A stretch of 64,000 bases of DNA from positions 148,442,068 through 148,506,067 of the forward strand of contig OU015499.1 of the NCBI GenBank assembly GCA_907164885.2, in the 5' to 3' direction. Source of the DNA: Dolomedes plantarius (Eukaryota; Arthropoda; Arachnida; Araneae; Dolomedidae). This document shows positions 36,266 to 47,976 of the stretch, one piece after another. The notes beneath the pieces were generated by a model. That model worked only from the letters and a program-made list of their open reading frames with translations, did not search any database and was not told where the DNA came from. A program made the translations under genes and the position numbers. The stretch's first letter is position 1, and every line of letters starts with the position of its first letter.

Positions 36266-36944
36266 CAGACCTGCCAACTTTCCGGATTTACTCCGGCAAT
36301 GCCGGATTTTTAATGCATTTTCCGGGATTCCGGAATGGACACTATTATTACTTAATTCCGAAACGGAAAAAATAAACGCTGGTTTTAACAATCCCTCACA
36401 GTAATACAGAGTGTGAAAAGGTTTTTATTTACATAACAAAAATATCTACTCAGTTCAGGTCATCTATGTCAAGGGAAACCTTAGAAAATTTGCTAATATG
36501 CAAATCGAACCCACAAGGACACTGTTATGAAGAACAATTTGACAATGAATTTTTAAAAAGAGCAAAATCAGCTACATTAAATGCTATAAAAATTACAAGA
36601 TTTTCTGCAATTAATTGAAACAAACATTATAAAGAAATAGAATTACTCAAAATATAGACTGCTAGTGTCCTTGCTAGTGTAAATATGATGTACATTAAAA
36701 TGTATGATTACAAATTCCAAATACATATAACTTTTGTTTAATATTATAATTTCAAGATGAGCTGAACAGTAAGGAAATATTTTGAACTATGTAATATTAT
36801 TAAAGAGATCCTATAAACTATAAGTAAGTATACATTATAATTCTTTTATTATAATTTTTTACTATACTGTTTTGTGTTATGTGGATTATTTTATGCACGG
36901 TAGAATATTGCAGGATTTTGCTCTTACTGAGGTTGGCAGGTCTG
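36266..36944 (+). mobile_element. Short hAT element, nested
   Basis: Termini CAGACCTGCCAAC and GTTGGCAGGTCTG are perfect inverses. CATTTC flanks both sides (36260-36265, 36945-36950), a 6-bp duplication, shorter than the usual 8 for hAT. It is 679 bp, a deletion derivative. Confidence 0.75.
36403..36618 (+). pseudogene. hAT transposase C-terminus
   Basis: The frame reads TECEKVFIYITKISTQFRSS, then SRETLENLLICKSN, ending at TGA 36616. The C-EKVFS...T..RSSM..E.L..LL pattern is a hAT dimerisation domain. There is nothing N-terminal to it inside the element. Confidence 0.6.
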
Positions 36945-37688
36945 CATTTCTTTCCAGTTGCTTATTTGTTCATTAGAATATTTTTAATTGAATTTCATTT
37001 TTCATTTTTGTAAACATGTTTCCCTAAATTCTGGAGTGACTACTAAATAAGTAGCAAGCTCTGTTGCTCTTACTAAAACTTGTTAGAAAACTGAGTGGCT
37101 ATCTTTTTTCAGGTATTCTAGAAGGTTTCTAAATTATAATAGTACTTCCTTTCAAACATATTTTAAATATTTCTTTGTGTGTTAATATTTCTTTCTTTCT
37201 GCCTTTGATAATTAATTCTTTATATATTTTCTATCCTTTTATGCATAGTATTCCTAAGGCTGTCTTATGATTATTCATATCGTTTTAATTCTGTGGTGAA
37301 CTGCTGTAAGTTTGGTTTCACAGACTTCTTAAAATTTTATAAAGAGAACACTGACTACTAGCCAAAATCTGTTGCCTTGATTTAGACTTGTAAATCTTCT
37401 AAGCTGAAAAATTGGGGGTATTTTGTATCTTTCACATTGCATGTTATCTCATCGAATCATCTTTTGATAAGTGAAGTTTCACTAGGTATTTAGCTCTATT
37501 AAACCATTCAACTATTTAAAGGAGATTTCAGAAACTTTCAAAATTTACAGGTCTCTTTTCACAAGAGAACCTGAAGTATAATATTCATGCTGTTGTAGTG
37601 AGATCAAAGTGCCAACAAGTGACTTCAAAGTGCCAATTTTGGTATTTTTCTTTCTTCAATTCTTCTGTTTCTTCTGTAGAGAAGCTAT

Positions 37689-37834
37689 GCACTGCAGGCA
37701 TATAAATATGCTTTACATGCATAGCAGTGAAAATGTGGGAGCAGACGATTGTTCTTTACTTGCTACAAGAATAACTGCTGGTAACTGCAGGCATGCTGGA
37801 TTCTTTATATGCATAGCAATGAAAATGCAGGGGC
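37689..37834. repeat. Short diverged duplication, two units
   Basis: ACTGCAGGCATATAAATATG...ATGCATAGCAGTGAAAATG (37690) and ACTGCAGGCATGCTGGATTC...ATGCATAGCAATGAAAATG (37785) are related, offset by about 95 bp. The open frame spanning them (37609-37866) has no domain. Confidence 0.6.
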
Positions 37835-38283
37835 AGGGAAAGCACCCAATTAATTTAGGTTTTTAATCAATTTCTATTTGTAGATTTTTGCAAATATTGT
37901 AAATCTCTTGCTTCTCACTAATATGTGAGAATTATTTCTCGATTTAGATCTGTGGAGATAAATATGAATGACATGAGGTAGTAGCGGCTCTGTGGTTTGC
38001 AAGGCCCTAGGCAAACATTTATGAGAGGCCCCTAAAATAATCTTGTGTAAATACGATAGGTTTTCAGTTAAAAGCAATGTTCATATCATTATGTTTTTAA
38101 CATAACAAGAGAATTTTTTGTAATATTTCCTAGACAAATATGTTAAATTTAATAACAATATTAATATTTGGAACATAAAAAATCTATATTATTTACTGGA
38201 ATGCTAATAATCATCAAGAAAGAAAGTTTTTGACTAAATGTTAAAATGTTATTAGTTCAATTAAAAGTGACCATGATAAATGA

Positions 38284-38560
38284 GTTGTCATTGTGGTATA
38301 GTGGTTAAAAGCTTCAATCTGCCACATCACAGATCCAAGGTACGATCCTACGACTGGGCAAGGTCAACTCAGCCTTAATCCCTTGAGAGGGTCAATAAAA
38401 TGAGGTCCAAACATGCTTGGGGTCTAACTATGGTGGTGCCGTATCAGCTTGACCACCTAACCGAGACATATGCAGTATGGCACCCCAAGCCCGTGGTCAT
38501 GAAAGCGGAGATGGGCACCACAGGCCTTGGTGCACATTCGGACTGTTGTGCCATGAGGTA
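38284..38560 (+). mobile_element. tRNA-derived SINE
   Basis: TGGTATAGTGGTTAAAAGC is a tRNA-like A box and GGTACGATCCTACG a B box about 45 bases on. A body follows with CAGCCTTAATCCCTTGAGAG and CAATAAAATGAGGTCC, typical of arachnid/insect tRNA-SINEs as I recall. It has no cloverleaf-competent acceptor, so it is not a functional tRNA. It appears inserted in hAT-derived DNA. Confidence 0.7.
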
Positions 38561-38679
38561 GTTAGATAATTATTATACAATAGAATAATTATTATAGTAT
38601 AAATTTGTTTCTATGAAATAAAAATTTCAATACATTTATAACTTAATGGTATTGAAAACTAAGGCATTTAGAAAACAAC

Positions 38680-39510
38680 TTTTCTACTTTTAGTAGCCCT
38701 ATAATCATCAATAATTTTGGAAAAGGCCAATTTTGAAGCAATGTATCATTCAATTGACATTATTGCAAGTGAAGACAACCTTTCTTGATACATGGTAGAT
38801 CTCAAATAGGTCGTGATTAACTTGAACTTTGAGAACGATCGTTCAGCACTGGCTACAGATACTGAAATAGTCAAAATAATTATCATAACCATGCAGATGT
38901 TTGGATAAACATGGTCAGTACTGTTCTTAATCATGTACTTTTGAATGTCACTAATTTTTAAGTCTTTAGGTATTGTTCTTCTAAACATCTTCACCTCTTA
39001 GTAAAGTTCTGCTAGTATATCAGAGTACAATTTTCTGTATCTTTGCTCAGTGAAAACTTCCTGAAGTTGCTGGCAACTATGGAGAATTTCTTAAGGTTTT
39101 TCCTTTAACCAATTTATGTCATGAATAAACTTCAAATTTTGTTCATATTTCTTCAGCTCTGAAAACCTTGAAATATAGCTCTGTGAAATTATGTCAATAA
39201 TCATCTAAAAATACTCTGTTTTTGATCATGTCTTCTGGATTTTCACTCTCATCTGGGTTTTCGTACTGAAAAAATGTTTTATTCCTTCCTCCTCTGAATT
39301 TCCTTAGATTCTTTTAAAACATTAAGTTCTTCAGCAATTTCATTTGCTGTGATCATTGCTGACACCATCCCACTGTTTCTGTACTCTGCTATCCAAGTTA
39401 TAAATTGTTCAAAGTGTTTTATAGCTGAAAGCAGCTCCGTGTCTTCTTTTTGCCATAGCTTACTTATACAGTTAATTTTTGCCAATATATCATACCATGC
39501 AACTACAAAA
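38680..39510 (-). pseudogene. ZMYM1-like hAT transposase, C-terminal half, broken
   Basis: From right to left on the minus strand: VAWYDILAKINCISKLWQ (39510-39440), YRNSGMVSAMITANEIAEEL, LKKYEQNLKFIHDINWL near 39120, YPNICMVMIIILTISVSVAS and ERSFSKFKLITTYLRS ending in a stop near 38746. ASAERSFSKLK...YLRSTM..ERL is the hAT dimerisation signature. Several frameshifts. Its 5' part continues right of the nested hAT at 39511-40415, with phrases near 40424-40500, and presumably also left of base 1 beside copy A. Confidence 0.8.
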
Positions 39511-40415
39511 TAGGGTTTTCGATTTTGAGCAACTTTTTTAAAACCCAGGTTTCGGGTTTGACGGGGTTTTTAAATTTAAAATCCGGGTTTTCCTGGGTTT
39601 ATTTCGTTGGTTCCAAGGGGTCAATAGCAAAGAACTAAAATAATAAATAATTTATTAGAAGCATTTAATTTATTTCAGAATTTCAAATATAAAATATAAC
39701 AGTAAATAAATTTAATGTTAATGAACATATATATATGTATAACATAAATAAAAGTGGTACAAATATCTCATTTTTTATAAAACTGCCTTTCTACCATAAT
39801 TGCACTCAACGTATCGTCATTGAGTCGGCTTCTGAGTTTATTAGCAAAGAGACACATTACAGAAAATGCTCATTCTGCTTCCATCGAAGTTGGTCGAATT
39901 GTTGTTAAAAACCTGAAACGTTTATCTAGCATTTCAGGTCAGCTTTTTGTTGCCTGAAACAACTCAATTTATTTTCTTATGATATATGCACCAGATTTTG
40001 ATTTTTTATGATTTTCCTTATTATCATTCTCCTGCAGAAACATACTAAGCACATCAGATAGGGACATTTGTTTAGTACAAGCACCGATACTCGTAGCATC
40101 ATCTTCAATTCCATCTTTAACTCCCACCTCAACTGCTATTTCTGGTTCAGACTCTGACCCATTATCATTTACGTTGAATAATCGTTTTATTGAGGTTGTT
40201 GCCAGATCAAATATTTTGTTTTTAAAAATTTTACTACCAAACTCATCATATGATTGGTCTTGGTTCCAAATTAAGGAATATAGTTGGTATTCTACTGTAT
40301 TAGATAAATAACTAATTCCCCGGATTTACACTAAAAATTCCCCGGGTTTCGGGTTTGTAAAATCTTTGAAAAACCCGGGTTTTCGGGTTCGGGGAAACCT
40401 GGGTCAAAAACCCTA
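39511..40415 (-). mobile_element. hAT transposon remnant, copy B
   Basis: Perfect 8-bp duplication CTACAAAA at 39503-39510 and 40416-40423. Ends TAGGGTTTT/AAAACCCTA. It interrupts the ZMYM1-like hAT transposase: phrases of that protein continue on both sides. It carries the same broken C-terminus as copy A, with AFSVMCLFANKLRSRLND intact after the EAE-stop. Confidence 0.88.
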
Positions 40416-40423
40416 CTACAAAA

Positions 40424-42187
40424 CAATGAATTCATGTAATAAAATTTAATTCATCAGCGTTTAAAATCTTTCACTCTCAGATGTCATATAAACTCATGAC
40501 AAAAATATGCATGTAAATATATACTTTTGTTTGTACTTTTGTTTTCTTCAGCCACCTACGGCTCTAGGTACTGCCTATTTTGCCTCTATCTAGAGTCGCC
40601 ACTGACAGGAGGCTTCCAAGATGTTAAAAACCAAGATGGTTAGTTATCAGTTCTTACCCAGGTCAGTGTGGGAAATCTGATAATTTCAAATTATGTCTAG
40701 TTCCTCCTTGAAAATCTAACATGTCCTGAGCATTGTAATTAAAAATAATCAGAATGTGTTATTTGTAGTCATAGGTAAATATGCAGTTGTGTTCATAACT
40801 TAATGCTAATTTATGTTGGCATATTCATGGTGTCATATGGCATTTTCTTGCCCCTCATTTTATCCCTTTTATATCTCCTAATCTACATTTAAGTGATTAT
40901 TTGGTTGAGAAACTTAAAAGTGGCTCTAAATTTTATCAAAATCTTTTAAAGAAAACATGAAGTTTATAGATAAGGTTAATGAAATTTGAATAAAATTGCT
41001 ATAAAATATTTGATAAAATGTATGAACGAGTATATCGATGTATGTACTGGCAAAGTTATAGATGACAAATCACAACCTCCACCTCTGCAACTTGTTAATA
41101 AAGTAGGTTTCTGCTGAAGTTCTCATAATTTCTCATCCATTGAGGCAGATAATAATCAGCCTCTTTTACTCTCATATCCAATCATATACATCCAATCATA
41201 AATGTTATTGATTGTAACTCTCTACCTCAAGAAATGGGTAGTTATATTCTAAAAGTTCCAAATGCTCCTAATCCAAACACTACACCTTGGATATCTTTAG
41301 AATTTTTTTGCATTCTGGTATAAGTTCTACTATTGTTAACTGCCCTGTTCATTTATTGTTAATCTATTATTATTAACTGCCCTGTAACAGTCTGTAAATA
41401 TTTTATACTCCAATGAGATTTATATAAAAGAATTTTGTCTACAATTTGTTTTGAAAGTAACAATAACTCGTTTATTAGGCAATGTCTTTCTCATTTTGTC
41501 ACATTTGCTTGTAATAAAGACAATAAATTGTTTGCCAGTATCCTCACTTGAACTTAAATGTACAAAGTAGTGAAAAATTATTTCTTCATATCCTAGGGAA
41601 GGAAAAATAGTTTATGAGAAGTAATTTATAAAAAGGCCATAGCCATGTTTGTATATGAACTATACAGTTTAAATTTCATAGTAGGGAATTTTATATGACT
41701 GTAGATTGTTTTTAAATTTACTTATCCCTAAAAAATTTAATTTGTGTGATTATTACTGTTTTGTATAGTATGTATATATGTTTTTTTTTAATTACTGTTG
41801 TGTTAAATATGGTATTAAACTTTTGGAGTTTCTCTCAGTGCATACATTTATGACTGAAGAATAAAATATGTCATGCTCTATCATGACAAACGATTTAAAT
41901 TGACAATTGCTTTTTATAATCTCATTGTTTATGATGAGGATGGTGTGGTTTTCTCTAACCAAGAAGTGTTATAATAGGTATAGCTTAATCTTTATCAGAT
42001 TTCCTGTAGCACTGAACTTTATTGTAGAGTTTTGACCTAAATATTTCTAGTCTAAGAAAATATCTTGAAATCATTTGACTTGATACACAAAATGAAAATT
42101 GTTATGAGATTACCTTATCCTGTAAGAACAAAATGGTTTTCCAATATTCTCTGAATCACGCAATCGTTTTGTTTATTTATTATCCAG
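40424..42187. other. Gene-free stretch, copy B
   Basis: Counterpart of 918-2622. The first 80-100 bp probably belong to the ZMYM1-like hAT. Near 41345 copy B has about 45 extra bases that repeat TTAACTGCCCTGT, a local duplication absent from A. No gene. Confidence 0.5.
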
Positions 42188-42553
42188 TACAGCTCATATT
42201 CAAAATATTAGAATAATTACATTATTTTACAAATTGAAAATATCATTTGGTAATTTAATGTCTTTTAATGCAAATATGCAAACGATATTTTTATTAAGAA
42301 CTTATTGTTGATTAAACTTATTTATTATCTTAAAATTAATATCATTTTTGAAAAGATTAATTGAAAAAAAAATTATTTTGAAAAGTCAAAATATTAGAAT
42401 ATTTATTCAAGTGGTTCAAAATATTAGAATATTTCACATTAATTCTCCTTTAATTATCACAAATTCATAACTGGTGGCATCATTGATTAAATTCAGACGA
42501 TTTTATTTAAAATCAGTATTCTTTTTGCAGTTTGTTTGCTTTTTCGTCTTAAA

Positions 42554-42986
42554 ATGGGTCGTGTGAGTGATATTCCTGAATCTATTAAACTTCGTATGGT
42601 TGATTTGTATCGGCACGGTAAAAATCAATGTTATATAGCGAATTATTTACATTGTTCGCAATCAAGCTTTAGTAAAATACTAACACAATATTAAAAAAAT
42701 GGAAAATTACAAAATAATCGCCGAAATGGCGGCTGAAAACCAAAAACATCTGCTAGAGATGACAGGAAACTGAAGCGTATAGTTAAGAAAAACCGTTTTC
42801 TTAACTATACGCTTGTGCTAAGTGTGCGATTCTTGCACCGAAAATGGAAAGAAGAAGGAGTTGAAGTTTCTAAATCGACAACATTAAGACGTCTCCATAA
42901 ATTTAAGTTTGAATCTCGTGTACCGAAAACAAAACCTCTCATGACTGCAAAACAAAAGCGTATAAGATTGAATGAGGAATTTGCAC
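42554..42986 (+). pseudogene. Tc1-like transposase, N-terminal half
   Basis: ATG at 42554: MGRVSDIPESIKLRMVDLYR, a helix-turn-helix (IANYLHCSQSSFSKI), then a TAA and another stop, RKLKRIVKKNRF, a perfect palindrome (42773-42814) that adds foreign codons, then SVRFLHRKWKEEGVEVSKST and KQKRIRLNEEFAH. The frame joins logically to 45955 onward with HKSRRLW across the nested insertion. Confidence 0.85.
42773..42814. repeat. Perfect 19-bp palindrome with 4-bp loop
   Basis: AAGCGTATAGTTAAGAAAA, ACCG, then the exact inverse TTTTCTTAACTATACGCTT. The left arm fits the transposase reading frame (KRIVKK) and the right arm looks like a copied-back insertion. Confidence 0.95.
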
Positions 42987-45938
42987 ATGTGGGGAAAATG
43001 CTCATTTCTATTTTTTATTAACAGATTGGTTATCAAATTGTTCGAAAACATCAATTAAAACGTATATATAGATCTAAATAATAAGAATTTTAAATTTAAA
43101 ATAAGCGAAAAGTGTTGAAAAATCATGTGACCTCAAAACGCTACGTGATTGGTTCTGACGTCACTATGCACCATGCTTCAATGTTTACATTTGTCTAGCG
43201 CGAGATTCTACGTTTCCTCCTCTTAAACTAACATTTTAAAATCATATTTTTTTTCTAATTTGGTTTAATTTTTCTAATTTTAGTTTGTGGCTATTGTTTA
43301 TTCCCCCTTTTTTTTAAATTATATTCTATCGTCGTCTTTATTCTTAGTTTTATTTCTGTTTTGTTTACCATGGCGTTATTACCCGGTTTTGCATAAGGGC
43401 AATCTGACAACCTGCCTAAAATGGATTCATTTGCAGTGTTTTCCTTTTTGGGAAATAATCCAAGTTTTATGGGAGCAGAAATACGAGGATTTAAAGTTCA
43501 GAGGGATGTATATATTTGTTTGCATTTTTTATTCTAGTTATGTAATGTAGATTGTAGAACGCTGACGTGCGTTGTACTTTACACAAACTTTAAAGTTACA
43601 CATTGTTTATGCGTATTATTAAATTAATATCGTACTCTAAAAGTTTAATAAACAGCTTCTATTATTATTCATTCATAGTACATGTTTAATTTTGTAGAAT
43701 TAATTAGCTCTGCAACATTACAAGTAGTGTCTGTTATAGGATATTTAGTATTTTTAATTGTGTATTAAAAAGTTGACAGAAATTAAAAACACTACCAAAT
43801 TTACGAATGTGTTCAGTGTTCTGCATTCATATCATAGAAATATGTGTATTTCAAATGGTAAAGGAATTATAATAAATCTGAACTATGCATGATAATTAAA
43901 CTTTTGACTAATCACATACTAAGTGGTGCAAAGAAACAAATGTTTACTACTCAAAATAATTTTAAACAATCCTCTAACTCCATAATTTTGTGTTTTAAAA
44001 ACACATTTTTAAATTAATGCTTTAGTACTTAGAAAGTTACTTTTACTTAGATTTGGACGATAAGGCTATGGAGATAATGCTGTAGGATATGTTCAGGTAA
44101 AAAGGGATGGAGACATCTGTACAGTCAATGCAAGGGTGACACCAGAACATAACGTCACAAAAAAGACTTACAGTGTGGAACTCAAGTTGAATGAAAAGGA
44201 AGAAAATGTCCTTTCCGTCCAATGCAATGATTGTGCAGCATCTTTGGATGAGTTCCTTTATGTATTATATTTAATTTTATCTAAAAGTTTTAATGATAGT
44301 GTGTTTGGGGTAGATACAATAGACCATCCATGGTTAGCTTTCCCCGCTTTAAGTAATTTATAAATAATTAGAAATACTTCAGCAGTTATAAAAAAATCTT
44401 TTTAATACAATACTTTATACATTTTATGTAAAAAACTAGCACCCAAAACTAGTGTAAAAAGATTAATTAAAAATAAACTTACAAAATAATTAATATATTT
44501 TATGCTTTTGTCACATTTTGCACACAAATTGTATTTATTTTAAAATTTCATCACCTACCCCCAACCCAGCATCTGGTGAATTCCATTGTAACGGACGAAA
44601 CATTCACACACAAAATAAATAATAAAAAGATTATGAGATGCATATTAATGCTTCAAAATAGGAGAGTATTATTTTTTCCTGATAAAACCAATTCCTGATA
44701 AAAACTAAAGATAAACTTGACAGGTTTCAAAATTTATTTCTGGTGTATTTAAGCTGAAAAAAAAATCTTTAATGTAACGGATGCTACATAAAATGGAACA
44801 TCATTTGTACTATAGCATCATAAGATAAAAAAAATCTGTGAATCTATTATGTCAATTTGTTCAAAAATTTTAAAAATAACATCACAAGACATGCCTGTAA
44901 TTTATCAGAACCTTGACATAAAAAATGAGTCATTTTTTTCTGTAATAAAAAATATTAAAACTATTTGTAACAGATGTTACGTATAATACATGATGCTGCA
45001 ACTGTACCCTTAACTAGGCTATTTATATTCAAAACAGTCACAAACATGCATTTATTTTACTTTTATAGTTTTTACATTAATATTAAATTTACTCCAATTA
45101 AATTCAGTGGCATAATTTACGTAAGTAATAAGGTATAAAAATGATAATTTTACTTGCTAAAAAACTTACAAATAGATATTTTCCCATTACATCCCCTACA
45201 AAACAAACTTAATATAAGGAAAAAGCAATAGTACGTTCTAGTTCTAGAGGTCATAAGCTTTCCAATGATATATAACACTTAATAATTTGTTTAAAATGAT
45301 TTTCTTTCGTAATGGTTTCATGTTAGGTGGAATTCATCATCTGGAGAATATAACTCATAACAAAACTCGTTGTGTTTACAAATATATTTAAATATTTATT
45401 TAAGTGGAAAATGTCAAAACTTGTATTTTAAATTCATATTTGCTGCAATGATTTGGCAAATCATCTGTATCACATTAAAACTCACAATTATAGCTAAATT
45501 AAAAAATTATTGAATGAGGATTTTTTTTTTCGTCGCGTTTCATTGCAACTGTCCATGATTTCCTTTTGACAGCTTTTTTTTAGTGTTCCAACAGATAAAG
45601 CTTTCCAGGTGTATTTACCGTTGTGCTTGTGCAGCAAAGTACTAAATAATATTTAAAATTTTCTGTAACACACTTTGACATCTTAAAAATAAAGAAAAAA
45701 CACTAGATATCAAACTCAAACTACGCAACACAATCCAAACACCGAAGTAAACAAATTCGCCATAGTGCATTGTGACGTCACATGTATCCGCGTAGGAAAA
45801 GTAGCGTTTTTGAGACAAAGTAAATAGTGCGCGTTTAAAAACAAATTATGTTAACTTTTAGAGTTCTAAAACTAAAAAAAAAGATGCTTTCGATCATATT
45901 TTTCTATTTTCTATATCATAAATGTAAAATAAAAAAAC
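42987..45938. mobile_element. 2.95-kb insertion inside the Tc1-like transposase
   Basis: It separates EEFAH from SRRLWSEEDW. The two ends are related inverted sequences over about 200 bp: CTCAAAACGCTAC and TGACGTCA with ATGCAC appear at 43133-43170 and, inverted, at 45770-45825. Immediately outside, AATGAGGAATTTGCAC (42971-42986) reappears inverted at 45939-45954 instead of as a direct target duplication. The interior is AT-rich with one coding-like fragment. The family is unknown. Confidence 0.65.
44085..44363 (+). pseudogene. Fragment resembling SWIM-type zinc-finger proteins of arthropod repeats
   Basis: The frame reads GYVQVKRDGDICTVNARVTP then EHNV...YSVELKLNEKEENV and LSVQCNDCAAS. I recall proteins in arthropod genomes with GYVQ...CTVKA.V.PEH, then C.DCAAS.GGCKHAVAF, often with a YqaJ-like nuclease. 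Here the CKH half of the knuckle is missing after CAAS, where the frame continues with unrelated LDEFLYVLYL. If right, this is a dead passenger of the insertion. Identity is tentative. Confidence 0.4.
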
Positions 45939-46567
45939 GTGCAAATTCCTCATTGGTGTAAATCAAGACGTTTATGGAGCGAAGAAGATTGGAAAAAAAT
46001 ATTATTTAGTGATGAAAGTATGTTTTGTGTTTCATATGGTAATCTAGGTATTCGAGTTTGTAGAATGAAGCAAGAAGCATTTGATAAAAAATGCATTAAA
46101 CGTTCGGTAATATTTGCTGCTAGTGTCATGGTTTGGGGTTGCATGAGCGCAGAAGGACCTGGAAAGTTATGCATAGTCTACGAAAAGGTTAACTCTCAGA
46201 TATATCAAGAAATTTTGGAATATTACATGATTCCATCATCAGAAGATTTATTTGAAGATGATTTCATCTTTCAACAAGATTTAGCGTCACCACATACCTC
46301 AGTGTCATTAGAATTGGTTCCATCAACGTAAAATTAAGGTACTTCCTTGACCACCAAACTCACCAGACATTAATCCCATCGAAAACTTATGGGGTATAAT
46401 GAAGAAAAAATCCAAGAAAATTCTCCTTAAAGTAAAACTTAGTTAGTGGCACATATAAAGTCTATTTGGGCTTATATTGATAGAAATGTTTGTAAACATC
46501 TTGTATATAGTATGTAAGATCGATTGTACGCTGTTATTAAAGCTAAAGGGGATGCTACAAAATATTA
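45939..46567 (+). pseudogene. Tc1-like transposase, C-terminal half
   Basis: SRRLWSEEDWKKILFSDESM holds the first catalytic Asp, VMVWGCMSAEGPGKL follows, FQQDLASPHTS holds the second, then after a stop or frame change near 46329 comes SPDINPIENLWGIMKKK with the third (Glu). It ends with VIKAKGDATKY near 46567. The DDE spacing is like Tc1. At least two lesions besides the insertion. Confidence 0.88.
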
Positions 46568-46861
46568 ATTACCATTTACTTCATATTCATAAGGTAATAT
46601 TTTTGCGTAAAATAAAATATTCTAATATTTTGAACCAATCTAAATTTTATTCTAATATTTTGATGTGTTTCAGAAAGCTGTTGTATACCTAATTTATTGT
46701 ATTTTATATTTTGTAAATGTTAAAATCTTATCTAAACATTCCAGATTTAATTTATAAGAAACTTAATTGCATTTACTTAGTATCAAAAATAAATAAATGG
46801 AAAATAATTTCTTTCTTATTACTTTTTCTCAATTATTCTAATATTTTGAATCTGAGCTGTA

Positions 46862-47840
46862 GATAGGTAATTCAAGATAATCAATGTAATTCGAATTATT
46901 CTTAATTTTTAATTTTAACTCTTAGCTTTTCTAGATTTATAGCAAAACTATTTTATTATCAACAAGTTCGATAAGTATTTAAAAGATAATATAAGTCAAT
47001 TAACATTTTGGTCCCAGTGTACATTTTTATAGGAATAGATAATTTTATTGTACATTTTTATAGAAATAGATCATTTATTTCTAGTATATTTATTATGCAG
47101 TAGTCCCCCTTTGTGCTTACGTGGTCGCTCAGTGGATGTATACAAATCAGAATTGGAAAAATTTTTACAGTTCTAATCACCCAATCTTAAAGAATGTCAT
47201 AAATCGCTAGCATTACTCTTTCGTCATAGACTTTGTTAAGGGCTCTTTGGCCCAACATCCACAGTCAATACAATAGAATATAAAGACTTTCATTTATGGA
47301 AATGTATAAATGATCATTTATAAGAATAAACTTCAGAAACTTAAGAATAAAATTTAGAAGCTTAGATAACCATTGAATATCCATCCCGCAAAATAGAAAA
47401 AAGTTTTAAAAATTAATGACAAACGAGAAAGACATGCCAAAATGAGGATATATTAAACTGTTGGCAAAGTTTTGTAGAAATGCAAAAATTCAAAAGATTT
47501 TTTTTAGAAAAATCGAACTTTAATATTGCTTATCCATAATTCACCGGGCCGATATCAGTAGTTTTGTGGAGATGCCTACAAACCAAAACATATAAAATAT
47601 CAGCACGTCATTATGATCTACCAGGACAAAAGAATACCGATGACTAAGAAATCTGGTGCCCTAATTACAATAAGTTTAAAATGCTCAGTTGTTTAATTAA
47701 TCCAGAATGCAATTTATAACATCTTAGTTTATAGATATCTCATTTCCTAGCACAAACAAACTTTTATATATTGCTATTAATTTCACGTGAAAAATAAGAA
47801 AAAAAGCGTGATGATACAATGTGAATATATCCCACTGAAA
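46862..47840. other. 5' flank of zinc-finger exon, copy B
   Basis: Counterpart of 2625-3605; no gene visible. The splice acceptor TTTTCAG ends at 47860. Confidence 0.4.
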
Positions 47841-47976
47841 TTTCTTTCTCCTCTTTTCAGGTTCTCGATACAGGTTGTTAGGTGGGAAACTAAAATGTTT
47901 GTGGTGTCCAAAAATTCAGAAAGTCAACGTATTGCTGGCAGTTGATTTTCTAATCATCGTGTAAAGGAACGTCGGT

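Larger units (their letters stand above)
35540..37600 (-). pseudogene. Decayed ZMYM1-like hAT transposase
   Basis: Scattered minus-strand phrases match this hAT group: ATELATYLVVTPEFRE near 37050 (family: AKELA...V.P.F.E), a coding-like run VLEVPLTDVKMIQNNEQ near 36130, and INDLANENSSKI near 35800 (family C-terminus INDFA..KSRK). GGGGCAAG...GGGGCCC near 35550 may be the terminal region. A smaller hAT (36266-36944) is inserted. Boundaries are approximate. Confidence 0.4.
42190..46859 (+). mobile_element. Tc1-like element with IR/DR ends, copy B only
   Basis: CAGCTCATATTCAAAATATT at the left and its inverse at the right (one mismatch in 29), flanked by TA (42188-42189, 46860-46861). Copy A has the empty site. 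The motif CAAAATATTAGAATA occurs three times near each end: at about 42199, 42387 and 42417, and inverted near 46622, 46653 and 46837. This is an IR/DR layout with an extra inner repeat. A further 2.95-kb insertion interrupts the transposase. Confidence 0.93.

Noticed and set aside
43287..43550. 87-codon hydrophobic plus-strand frame within the nested insertion
   Set aside because: Low-complexity Leu/Phe-rich translation of T-rich DNA with no recognisable domain.
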